Assembly (NCBI GenBank): GCA_018896525.1
Contig: JAHIMR010000041.1
Span: 1 to 40,367 of the forward strand
From: Actinomycetota bacterium
GTDB taxonomy: Bacteria > Actinomycetota > Geothermincolia > Fen-727 > Anoxymicrobiaceae
Length of the DNA stretch: 40,367 bases
Reading direction: 5' to 3'
A program made the position numbers and the translations under genes. The first letter of the stretch is position 1, and each line of letters opens with the position of its first letter. This document shows, in pieces, positions 1-7,063 of the stretch. Below the pieces are notes generated by a model that saw only the letters and a program-made list of their open reading frames with translations, had not been told where the DNA came from and made no database searches.

Positions 1-2
1 AG

Positions 3-917
3 GATGACGGGCGCCTGCGTAGAGCCGCCGAATGGATGCTCCCGCGTCAGATCCGCCGCTACGGCGACTGGGCGGTCAAGAACAGGGCCGGCCGCCCAGG
101 CGGCTGGTGCTTCGAGTTCGACAATGACTTTTTCCCCGACACCGACGACACGGCGGCGGTCCTCCTCGCGCTTGACGGCGTGCGGATGGAGGAGAGGGAA
201 TCGGAGAAGAAGGCCGCCGTGGAGAAGGGCCGCCAGTGGATCCTCAGCATGCAGTGCCGGGGCGGTGGCTGGGGCACTTTCGACGTGGACAACAACTTAC
301 AGCTCATGAACAAGATCCCCTTCGCGGACTACGGCGCCATGCTCGACCCCGATACCGTCGACCTTTCCGGCAAGATCCTCGAGATGCTTGGGAACTCCGG
401 GTACAACAAAGACTCCGATCCGGTGCGCCGCTGTATCGACTTCATCCGGCGCGAGCAGGAGCCCGACGGTTGCTGGTTCGGTCGTTGGGGCGTGAACTAC
501 ATCTACGGCACCTACACCGTGCTCGGCGGGCTCCGGAAGGTGGGCGAGGATATGGGGGCACCTTACATCCGAAGGGCGGTTAAGTGGCTGGAAGAGCACC
601 AGAACCCCGACGGCGGCTGGGGCGAGAGCCCCGACTCCTACGTGGATGAGTCCCTGCGCGGCCGGGGCGTGAGCACCCCCAGCCAGACAGCGTGGGCGCT
701 CCTCGGTCTCATGAGCGCCGGCGAGACCGACTCCGATACAGTCAAGCGCGGCATCCAGTACCTTCTGGACAGCCAGGAAGAGAACGGGGAGTGGATGGAG
801 GAGGAGCATACAGCCACCGGTTACCCGGGACATTACTACCTGCACTTCCCCATCTACCGTAACTGCTTCCCCCTCATGGCCCTCGGCCGTTACCGCCGCT
901 TTATTGGAAATGGATGA
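3..917 (+). CDS. shc: squalene--hopene cyclase, C-terminal half (5' end outside window)
   Basis: This is the C-terminal part of a class II triterpene cyclase, which turns squalene into hopene for hopanoid synthesis at the membrane. The frame is open to the window edge, so about 304 residues are visible, against roughly 630 in the family. The catalytic acid motif PDTDDTA (usually PDVDDTA) lies at 135-155. Several QW-type repeats follow: QEPDGCW, QNPDGGWG and QEENGEW, plus a GGGWGTF variant. The family's C-terminal signature GYPGHYYLHFPIYRN is also present. The stop at 915-917 leaves a normal C-terminus. The identification is firm; whether the gene starts normally cannot be seen. Confidence 0.95.
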   Translation, partial: DDGRLRRAAEWMLPRQIRRYGDWAVKNRAGRPGGWCFEFDNDFFPDTDDTAAVLLALDGVRMEERESEKKAAVEKGRQWILSMQCRGGGWGTFDVDNNLQLMNKIPFADYGAMLDPDTVDLSGKILEMLGNSGYNKDSDPVRRCIDFIRREQEPDGCWFGRWGVNYIYGTYTVLGGLRKVGEDMGAPYIRRAVKWLEEHQNPDGGWGESPDSYVDESLRGRGVSTPSQTAWALLGLMSAGETDSDTVKRGIQYLLDSQEENGEWMEEEHTATGYPGHYYLHFPIYRNCFPLMALGRYRRFIGNG

Positions 918-990
918 ACTGGCATGGGAGTATAGGTATTCCTCGTATCCGCCTCTCGACATCAGCATCTTACCACCTTCTCACCTGTCT

Positions 991-1043
991 CCCATCAGAA
1001 TGCCGACTCCAGTGATTACCCTGGAGTGACTTCCACTTGTTTG
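991..1043 (+). repeat. diverged ~53-bp intergenic repeat, copy 1
   Basis: The segment starting AATGCCGACTCCAGTGATTA aligns by eye with 3449-3501 (starting AATGCCGATTCTAGTAATCA). Most differences are transitions, and the blocks CTTCCA and GTTTGC are shared. Roughly three quarters of positions agree. Both copies lie in the region 5' of a metallo-hydrolase gene. The rest of this 366-bp gap (918-1282) holds only the promoter and leader features listed separately. Confidence 0.5.
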
Positions 1044-1161
1044 CGATAAGTCGCTCCCTTTGCCGGCCTCTAAAGACGGTGGACCGCTTTTCTCACTTTC
1101 TGGTGCATGGTTGAGCAGAACAAGGTGTCAAACCTTCGAGTTTGATACGACGGATGCGGGT

Positions 1162-1278
1162 TATAATCTGGCGAAGCGTAAAGTACAATACAGATGCAAA
1201 TCGCAAACCCTGGCCACCAACGGCCTACCACTCAGGCTTGTTGATAGCCTGAGAGCAAAGATGTCCAATCAAAGGAGG
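1162..1278 (+). promoter_or_regulatory. possible promoter and leader hairpin for the metallo-hydrolase gene
   Basis: A perfect TATAAT -10 hexamer stands at 1162-1167. A TTGATA upstream is only 14 bp away, so the -35 is uncertain. Downstream in the predicted leader is a perfect 8-bp stem, CTCAGGCT (1231-1238) with AGCCTGAG (1246-1253) and a 7-nt loop. The ribosome binding site AAAGGAGG (1271-1278) follows, 4 nt before the TTG start. No U-run follows the hairpin, so it is not an obvious terminator. Confidence 0.35.
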
Positions 1279-1282
1279 CGCG

Positions 1283-2221
1283 TTGCTGCCCGAGGGAATG
1301 CATTTTCTGCGCGTGGAGGAGTCCATCTGGCCGGCTTCGGCTAACGTGTTGCTCATACGGGACCATGACGGGGCTATCCTGGTGGACGTGGGATGCGGTA
1401 GTGAGAAAGCCTATTCGAGGGTCAAGGATTTCCTATCAGCTCATGGCTTGAGGATGGCGGACGTGCACACGGTAATCCTCACCCATGCCCATCCCGACCA
1501 TATGGGTGCGATGAAGCATCTTCTCCAGGAGATAAGCCCCCGCGTCTTCCTCCATCCCCTGGAGATACCCCTGGCCGCCGAGCCCTCGCGGCTGAACGAC
1601 ACCTTCGACGTGGGGCTGCCCTACCGGTATGGGATAATACCGACACCGCCGGAGGAGATGGATATCCTCGAGTACTTCAGCGATTCCTGCGCCATGGCCA
1701 GCGCCCGGGCCACCGACGAGATCCGCACGGACGTGGAGCTCGTCCTGGGCGAGTTCGCCTTCCAGGTAATCGAGACTCCCGGTCACGCCCAGGGCCTGGT
1801 CTCACTCTTCAACCGGGAGAACGGCATACTCTTCACCGCCGATGCGGTGGGGGACATCGTGACCTGGTACTCCCCTTCGTCGGGGGGATTTACCCGGTTC
1901 CTGGAGGGCCTGGACCGTCTCTCGAGGCTCCCCGCGACCCTGCTACTCCCCTCCCACGGAAGCCCGAGCAAGGTGCCTTCCAGGGAGATCGAGAGGACCA
2001 GGACCAGGGTGCTGCGCCGCGAGGAGAGGGTCATAAAGGAGCTTGTGTCGGGCCCCATTCCCTTCCCCGACCTGGTGACACGGGTGTTCAAGCACCCCTT
2101 GATGGCCGTGTTCCCCGGTACCCAGATACTGCAATGCCACCTGGACAAGCTGGAGATGGAGGGAAGGGTAATATGCCGGGGCGAAGATGAGGGATGGATA
2201 GTGGAGCTGGTTGGGAAATGA
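1283..2221 (+). CDS. metallo-beta-lactamase-fold hydrolase
   Basis: This 312-residue MBL-fold metallohydrolase carries the metal-binding motif HAHPDH (His68, His70, Asp72, His73). It also has a later TPGHAQG histidine, the bridging Asp in LFTADAVGD, and the LLPSHG histidine, so the dinuclear centre looks complete. The C-terminal ~70 residues resemble the helical extension seen in glyoxalase-II or lactamase-B2-like hydrolases. A TTG start at 1283 is chosen because AAAGGAGG lies 4 nt upstream; the in-frame ATG at 1298 is too far from it. The substrate is unknown. A second MBL hydrolase (2503-3408) lies nearby on the other strand. Confidence 0.9.
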   Translation: MLPEGMHFLRVEESIWPASANVLLIRDHDGAILVDVGCGSEKAYSRVKDFLSAHGLRMADVHTVILTHAHPDHMGAMKHLLQEISPRVFLHPLEIPLAAEPSRLNDTFDVGLPYRYGIIPTPPEEMDILEYFSDSCAMASARATDEIRTDVELVLGEFAFQVIETPGHAQGLVSLFNRENGILFTADAVGDIVTWYSPSSGGFTRFLEGLDRLSRLPATLLLPSHGSPSKVPSREIERTRTRVLRREERVIKELVSGPIPFPDLVTRVFKHPLMAVFPGTQILQCHLDKLEMEGRVICRGEDEGWIVELVGK

Positions 2222-2258
2222 TAACCGCGTATTCGGTAACGATAGGAGACGGTGCATA

Positions 2259-2490
2259 TTGAAAAGCAAGATACCGGTTCTGGTCGGTGTGGCGCAGTCG
2301 GTCCATCGTGAGAAAACCACAGAACAGGTCGGCCCCATTGAAATGATGGCCGATGTGGGACTGGGAGCGGGAAGGGACGCATCCCTGGACGACCTCAGTA
2401 AGGTGGATACGCTCTATGTCATCAACTGCATATCAAGAAACCTGGAGGCGCCGGCCCTTCGAACCAATCTCGGACGCTCGACCTCTATTA
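2259..2490 (+). pseudogene. N-terminal remnant of a thiolase-like acetyl-CoA acetyltransferase
   Basis: A TTG start at 2259 follows AGGAGA with good spacing. It opens a reading frame KSKIPVLVGVAQSV... that matches the N-terminus of thiolase-fold acyltransferases annotated as acetyl-CoA acetyltransferase: IPVLVGV, a DLMA-like helix, then DTLYVINCISRN and PALRTNLG. Homology stops after about 75 residues, near 2480-2490, just before the stop of the convergent MBL gene at 2503. Members are usually 400-500 residues and the active-site Cys and His regions are absent, so this cannot be a working enzyme. The start and ribosome binding site are intact, so decay may be recent. The identification rests on memory of the family N-terminus. 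Confidence 0.65.
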
Positions 2491-2502
2491 ACGCGCATAT
2501 GG

Positions 2503-3408
2503 CTAGCCCTGGCCCCTGCTCTTCAGGTAATAAAGGATACCGGCCGCGTCAATCGTTGCGATTCCCTTCAGCAGCCTGGTTTCCTCGTCGTTCATCTCGG
2601 GGAAATCAGACATGATCCGTTCAGCCAGGTGCCGGGGGCTTCCACCGGACCCCTCTTCTTCCGCCAACGTGATGCATCTCTTCAGCTTCCGGATGTACTG
2701 CTCAACAACTTCCCGACACCGGCCCGACGAGCCGTAATGAGGGAACAGAAGGAGGTCAGGTTCGAGTTCCATCAACCGTCGGGCGCTGGAAAGGGAGAGT
2801 TCCGCGTCGAACTCCGGGGCGGGCGTGGCGGGAAAGATGTAGCCGCTCTCCGGGAACAGGTGACCAAGCGAATCCCCGCAGAACAAGGCACCGGATCCAC
2901 GCTCGAGGAACGCGAAGTGCCCGCTGGAGTGACCCGGCGTATGCACTGCCTGTATCGTCCTGCCGCCGCCGGCGTCGAGCTCGTAGCCGTCATTAATCGG
3001 GATCACTCTCTCAACTGGGATGGGCCTCATGGTCCCGTAGTGAGGTGCGCTTTTGCCCAGCGACCGGTGCGCGCTCTCCACGAGTTTCTCGGGAGCCACC
3101 AGGTGCTTGGCCCTGCGCTCGTAAACCAGAACCCGTGCCCCGGGGAACCGGTCCAGCAGGAACGACGCTCCACCGGCGTGGTCAAGGTGGATATGGGTCA
3201 GAAGGATGTAGTGCAACTCTCCTATGCCAAGACCCTCGAGGCCCTCGATGACGTGCCCCACACCCTCGGATGTGCCACAGTCCACCAGGAGGTTCTTCTC
3301 CCCGCGCAGCAGGAATACTCCACATTGTTTGGGCAGGCCGGCGAAGAAGCTGTCTATTATGTACAGGTCCCGCGATAACTCTTCAACCTTGTTCATCTTG
3401 TACTTCAT
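2503..3408 (-). CDS. metallo-beta-lactamase-fold hydrolase
   Basis: A 301-residue MBL-fold hydrolase with motif HIHLDH, a TPGHSSGH histidine, the Asp of LFCGDSLGH and the FPHYGSSGR histidine. The active site is complete. Length and helical C-terminus resemble the other MBL gene at 1283-2221, but sequence similarity is modest and it sits on the opposite strand. The ATG at 3408 is used; an AAGGGG lies rather far upstream, so the internal ATG at 3396 is possible. The gene ends immediately beside the truncated thiolase frame, so a deletion or insertion here probably removed the thiolase body. The substrate is unknown. Confidence 0.88.
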   Translation of the reverse strand: MKYKMNKVEELSRDLYIIDSFFAGLPKQCGVFLLRGEKNLLVDCGTSEGVGHVIEGLEGLGIGELHYILLTHIHLDHAGGASFLLDRFPGARVLVYERRAKHLVAPEKLVESAHRSLGKSAPHYGTMRPIPVERVIPINDGYELDAGGGRTIQAVHTPGHSSGHFAFLERGSGALFCGDSLGHLFPESGYIFPATPAPEFDAELSLSSARRLMELEPDLLLFPHYGSSGRCREVVEQYIRKLKRCITLAEEEGSGGSPRHLAERIMSDFPEMNDEETRLLKGIATIDAAGILYYLKSRGQG

Positions 3409-3448
3409 GTCAATACTGTATCCCCTTGTCGCCTGATTTCGCTTCCCA

Positions 3449-3501
3449 AATGCCGATTCTAGTAATCACCCCGGGGCGGCTTCCAGCCGTTTGCTGACAA
3501 C
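3449..3501 (+). repeat. diverged ~53-bp intergenic repeat, copy 2
   Basis: This is the partner of 991-1043, in the same orientation on the plus strand. It lies between the divergent MBL hydrolase (start 3408) and the acyl-CoA synthetase gene (start 3621). Shared blocks include AATGCCGA, CTTCCA and GTTTGC. Confidence 0.5.
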
Positions 3502-3620
3502 CACTTGCTTCTCATGAACGAAGACAGTGCAGGTAGCTATTCTATATGTGAACCGTTGGCCAGTGTAGAATCACATGTAAGCGCTTGTATCGAACAGGAA
3601 ATACTGAAGGAATATGAGTA

Positions 3621-5015
3621 GTGAAGGATTCCAACCTCCGTCCGTTTTTCGAGCCGCAGGGCGTGGCCCTCGTGGGAGCACGCCGCAGTCCCGGATTTGG
3701 ATACGGGATACCGGTAGTTATGAAACATCTTGGATGGGGGAACCGTCTTCGCCTGGTCAACCCGTCAGGCGGTACATTACACGGGCTGCCCTTGTACAAG
3801 CGCGTGGCCGACATACCAGGCCGGGTAGACCTCGCTGTAATAATCGTCCCGGCCCGTGCTGTCCCTGAAGTGCTCACGGAAGTTGCAGCCCGTGGGATAC
3901 GCCACGCGATCATTGAAAGCGCGGGCTTCGCCGAGGTGGGTGAAAAAGGCCTGAAGCTACAGGACCGATCGAGAAGGGTTGCTCAGAAGCATGGGATCAG
4001 AGTTATCGGGCCGAACTGTGTCGGTGTAGTCAATACCGCCAATCGCTTTACAACGGTAGAGATACTGGATGAAGCCCTTGCTCCGGGTCCGACCTCCATA
4101 ATCGCCCAGAGTGGCGTGTTCGGTACTATCATGCTGGATATGCTCTACCAGTACCGGTTACATATCTCAAAGGCCGTCACTCTTGGCAACCGCATGGACG
4201 TCAACGAGTGCGATGCCCTCGCGTTCTTAAAGAGCGACACAAACACCAGGGTTATCATGATGTACCTGGAGGGTGCTGCTGATGGTGTTCGTCTCAGGGA
4301 TACACTGGCTGAAGTTACCAGGGATAAGCCGGTTCTTGTGTTGAAGAGCGGGCGAACCGAGGCCGGCCGGTCCGCCACGGCATCACACACCGGAAGTCTC
4401 TCCGGGGAAAACAAGATATACGATGCCGTGTTCGCCCAGACCGGGACAGTGAGGGCGTCCACCCTGGAAGAACTGGTCGAAATGGCCCGTGTATTCTCCA
4501 CGCAAACCCGGCCGCCAGGAAACCGCCTGGGTATTGTGACCTCGAGCGGCAGCCTTGGGGTTATGGCAACGGACACGGCCATTTCCAGTGGCTTGTCGCT
4601 ACCTTCCCTTTCGAGGCATACAGTAGGAAGGGTACGCGAAGGAGCTCCCGGTTGGATGAACGTGAGAAATCCACTGGATGTAGGACCTTCCGGGCAATAT
4701 GGAGAGGCTTTGGCGGCACTCCTGGAGGATCCGGGAGTCGACATGGTTCTGGCAATCACCGTAGTGCCCTTTGTCGTGTTTAAGGAGATTGGGCGTCAAG
4801 GGCTCCCCGGGACATCATATTTCGGTGACATCGCTTCAATTCAGGAACTTGCCCCAAGAAAGCCGCTGGTAGTCTGCGCGGTTGGAAACAACGATTTCGT
4901 TTCCCAGATGAGGGAGGCATCAGGACCTGAGGTGCCTGTGTTCATCTCTCCTGAGCCCGCCGTCAGAGCCCTTGCCGCCCTTTACCGTTACTGGGCGTGG
5001 AGAGGGGAGGTGTGA
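3621..5015 (+). CDS. ADP-forming acyl-CoA synthetase, alpha subunit (orphan)
   Basis: This 464-residue protein has the layout of the NDP-forming acyl-CoA synthetase alpha part. An N-terminal CoA-binding Rossmann domain (PQGVALVGARRSPG, LVNP, IGPNCVGVVN) is followed by the two succinyl-CoA-ligase-like domains. The phospho-acceptor His256 sits in ATASHTGSLSG. Such enzymes convert acyl-CoA, ADP and phosphate to the acid and ATP, but need an ATP-grasp beta part, either fused (~700 residues) or as a neighbour gene. None is present in this window. The GTG start is supported by GAAGGA at 3606-3611. The beta subunit may be encoded elsewhere, or the protein may have another role. Confidence 0.88.
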   Translation: MKDSNLRPFFEPQGVALVGARRSPGFGYGIPVVMKHLGWGNRLRLVNPSGGTLHGLPLYKRVADIPGRVDLAVIIVPARAVPEVLTEVAARGIRHAIIESAGFAEVGEKGLKLQDRSRRVAQKHGIRVIGPNCVGVVNTANRFTTVEILDEALAPGPTSIIAQSGVFGTIMLDMLYQYRLHISKAVTLGNRMDVNECDALAFLKSDTNTRVIMMYLEGAADGVRLRDTLAEVTRDKPVLVLKSGRTEAGRSATASHTGSLSGENKIYDAVFAQTGTVRASTLEELVEMARVFSTQTRPPGNRLGIVTSSGSLGVMATDTAISSGLSLPSLSRHTVGRVREGAPGWMNVRNPLDVGPSGQYGEALAALLEDPGVDMVLAITVVPFVVFKEIGRQGLPGTSYFGDIASIQELAPRKPLVVCAVGNNDFVSQMREASGPEVPVFISPEPAVRALAALYRYWAWRGEV

Positions 5016-5091
5016 CGACCTCTTCAGTTACGAATCAATACCAGTAGCGGTGGGATTAGATGCCCTGCGGTTTCTCCGCCAGGTTGAATAG

Positions 5092-5250
5092 TTAGAGTCC
5101 ACACCAGTGGTGTAACCTCGTCTCCTTGACCCTGAGGGCACCCTCACACTGCTCGATCCATATCTTGTGAGGCTCAATCACGGGCATCCACCTCATTCAT
5201 GATTTCCGCGAATGTGGAATCGATGACCACCGTCTCTTGCTCCCCTTCCC
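5092..5250 (-). pseudogene. two short overlapping reading-frame remnants downstream of the Fic gene
   Basis: Read on the minus strand, one frame ends ETVVIDSTFAEIMNEVDARD and stops at 5174. A second starts at ATG 5187 inside it, giving MPVIEPHKIWIEQCEGALRV..., and stops at 5092 after 31 codons. The PHKIWIEQCEGA segment recalls the N-terminus of an uncharacterised bacterial family of about 80-100 residues, here cut short. The overlapping stop and start look like an old operon. The function is unknown and the call is tentative. Apart from this and the tandem repeat at 5251-5324, nothing was seen in the gap 5016-5330. Confidence 0.35.
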
Positions 5251-5324
5251 ACAGCCGCGTGTCACAGCATGTCACAGCAGCCTGTCACAGCATGTCACAG
5301 CCGCGTGTCACAGCATGTCACAGC
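5251..5324. repeat. 23-bp tandem repeat, three copies (six GTCACAGC units)
   Basis: GTCACAGC starts at 5261, 5271, 5284, 5294, 5307 and 5317. Spacing alternates 10 and 13 bp, giving three 23-bp units of the form GTCACAGCATGTCACAGC plus a 5-bp linker (AGCCT or CGCGT). The array sits just past the stop of the minus-strand Fic gene. It has no unique spacers, so it is not CRISPR. It could be a repeated protein-binding site or a slipped-strand expansion. Confidence 0.8.
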
Positions 5325-5330
5325 ATCTTC

Positions 5331-6395
5331 TCATCGTATGCCCTCGGCAAGCTGGTAACACCTGGTCGGATCAGTGGGACCAGTGCCTATCTCCACCAGC
5401 AACCCCCCGGCCACCATGGCCCTCAGGTCCCTCTGAAGCGTCCGTCTGTTTACATCAGGGCAAAGCCACTCATAGTCTTGTATAGTCAGTTCGCCATGAT
5501 CAAGCACGTGGCCAAGGGCCAGCGCCTGCCGCCCGGAAAGGCCGTGCTCCCTGGCCAGCACATCCCGGCGGATCGCACGTTCCCCTCGCCGGGTCACCTC
5601 CCGCATCTGTATGGCCAGTCCTTCCACAAAGTACTCGAGCCAGCAAGTCATATCCATGTCCCGTTCTCTAACGCCCTGGATCGCCCGATAGAAGACGCTA
5701 CGATTCCGGTCGTAGTACTCGCTGATGGTAAAGAGCCGCTTGAAATCGTATCCCGCTCGATAGAGACACAGCGTCGAAAGCAATCGCGACGCGCGTCCGT
5801 TGCCATCCAGGAAGGGGTGGACATGCACCAGTTGGAACTGGGCGATGCCGCCGACCAGTACCGGGTGGGTTTCTCGTTCGCTATTCAGCCAGTCCACCAG
5901 TTCCGACATCAAAGCGGGCACGTCGTTCGCCGGCGGCGGCGTATATATGGTTTCGCCGGTGGCGGAATCGACTACGTAGTTCTGGACCTCGCGGTATGAG
6001 CCGGGGGCCGCCATACCGCCACGCACCCCCTCCACCAGTCGCCAGTGAATCTCCCGGATCAGGACTTCGTTGATAGGTGCTTCGCTTTCCAGATACTCCG
6101 ATACGAACTCGAAAGCCCGGCGGTAGTTCAATAATTCCCGGGCGTCATCGGGATCGGATTCAGGGACGTCCTCACCCGCCCACAGGCGCTCGGCCTGTTC
6201 CAGTGTCAGACGTGCTCCCTCGATGTGAGTGGTGTGGTGCGCTTCCAGGACCAACGCCCTCTCGCCCATGGCGCGCACCCAGTCCTCGGAAAGCGTTGCC
6301 GCCTCCAGGAATCCCCGCGCCCGCTCGATCCGCGTCAGCGCCGCGGTAATCGCATTGGTAATCGTAAACTCCGGCTGAAAGCCACTTCCCGTCAT
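5331..6395 (-). CDS. Fic-domain protein with N-terminal inhibitory helix and C-terminal winged helix
   Basis: A 354-residue Fic protein, probably an AMP- or other nucleotidyl-transferase acting on protein hydroxyl groups. The catalytic motif [12 protein letters not shown] is complete at 193-204. An N-terminal inhibitory motif of the (S/T)xxxE(G/N) type is seen as TTHIEG, with Glu59, so activity should be self-inhibited (class II). The C-terminal ~80 residues look like a winged helix ([22 protein letters not shown]), suggesting DNA binding or a link to a regulator. The ATG at 6395 overlaps the stop of the upstream HsdS tail (TGATG), so translation is coupled. Fic genes are commonly found beside type I restriction hsdS genes, and this fits the neighbour. 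Confidence 0.93.
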   Translation of the reverse strand: MTGSGFQPEFTITNAITAALTRIERARGFLEAATLSEDWVRAMGERALVLEAHHTTHIEGARLTLEQAERLWAGEDVPESDPDDARELLNYRRAFEFVSEYLESEAPINEVLIREIHWRLVEGVRGGMAAPGSYREVQNYVVDSATGETIYTPPPANDVPALMSELVDWLNSERETHPVLVGGIAQFQLVHVHPFLDGNGRASRLLSTLCLYRAGYDFKRLFTISEYYDRNRSVFYRAIQGVRERDMDMTCWLEYFVEGLAIQMREVTRRGERAIRRDVLAREHGLSGRQALALGHVLDHGELTIQDYEWLCPDVNRRTLQRDLRAMVAGGLLVEIGTGPTDPTRCYQLAEGIR

Positions 6396-6500
6396 CAAGC
6401 AGCCCCCCTGCGAATATAGATCTCGCCTGTGACCGCCGCCGGAATCAACGCCGAGCGGTATTCCTGGGCTTCTTCAATGCTATCCCTTGTCCTGCCACGT
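6395..6500 (-). pseudogene. C-terminal tail of type I restriction specificity subunit HsdS
   Basis: The frame ends with [20 protein letters not shown] and a short basic tail. This is the characteristic C-terminal helix of HsdS, which provides DNA sequence recognition in type I restriction-modification. Only about 30-35 codons remain and both target-recognition domains are missing. Upstream the same frame runs antisense-like through the XRE gene and has no homology. The stop TGA overlaps the Fic start codon. This suggests a deletion that joined the regulator gene to the very end of hsdS, removing the methylase and most of hsdS. Confidence 0.7.
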
Positions 6501-6570
6501 AACCGTTCAATCTTCCAAGTCACCGGTGTCCCTCTGTTCCCCCACGCGCCTTCCCACGATGTGTCTTTCC

Positions 6571-6798
6571 TCAACCATGAAATCCCTGTGGCGGTTTCAG
6601 GCTTCCCCGTCTGGCCATCCTGGCACAGAATCCTTCGAGTTGAACCTTTGCAAGCTTCGAAGGCCTGGTCTGGCCGTTTTCCCAACGGTTCACAGTGGCG
6701 AAGCTAACGCCCAGCTCTCGTGCGAGGTCTTCCTGGCTGAGTCCGAGTTGCCTGCGAATATCTTTGACTAACGCGGGATAATCTATCTCTCGATTCAC
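6571..6798 (-). CDS. XRE-family helix-turn-helix regulator
   Basis: A small (75-residue) DNA-binding protein with a classic XRE helix-turn-helix: LGLSQEDLARELGVSFATVN, then RWENGQTRPSKLA. The GTG start at 6798 is chosen because GGAGAAGGG lies 6 nt upstream; a longer frame exists to 6849 but its extra residues look random. This sequence resembles the N-terminal HTH seen ahead of N6-adenine methylases in some restriction loci, so it may be the front end of a deleted methylase gene, not a stand-alone repressor. It heads a minus-strand unit: XRE, HsdS tail, Fic. Confidence 0.8.
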   Translation of the reverse strand: MNREIDYPALVKDIRRQLGLSQEDLARELGVSFATVNRWENGQTRPSKLAKVQLEGFCARMARRGSLKPPQGFHG

Positions 6799-6865
6799 TA
6801 TCGGCCCTTCTCCAACACCATCAGTTCGGTTCGACCCAGTCGAAATCAACAGCTAGCACGCATAT

Positions 6866-6874
6866 ATTATAACA
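6866..6874 (-). promoter_or_regulatory. extended -10 promoter for the XRE-Fic unit
   Basis: The minus strand reads TGTTATAAT: a perfect TATAAT at 6866-6871 preceded by the TGn extension. No good -35 is seen, as expected for extended -10 promoters. Transcription would start near 6859, about 60 nt ahead of the GTG at 6798. Confidence 0.55.
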
Positions 6875-7063
6875 CCTGCAAGCCAGAAGTAAGACCGCAA
6901 CACTGGCCAAGCTCCCGAAGTACGTCGAGGTTCGCGGTCTTATTCAAACACGGATTACATGTTGCTATTCCACTTGCCGATTCCCCCGGTTCGGAAAGAT
7001 GCCACTTAAGATACACTATCATGATGAATTCAAGAGTTGAGCAAAAGACCGGGAGGTAACGTC

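Noticed and set aside
297-968. A 223-codon minus-strand open frame
   Set aside because: It is antisense to the squalene-hopene cyclase; no motif and no ribosome binding site.
1060-1344. A 94-codon plus-strand open frame ahead of the first MBL gene
   Set aside because: It covers the promoter, leader hairpin and ribosome binding site and overlaps the real gene in another frame; the peptide is not protein-like.
5251-5324. CRISPR array
   Set aside because: The repeats are 8-18 bp with 5-bp linkers and no unique spacers of 30 bp; no cas genes.
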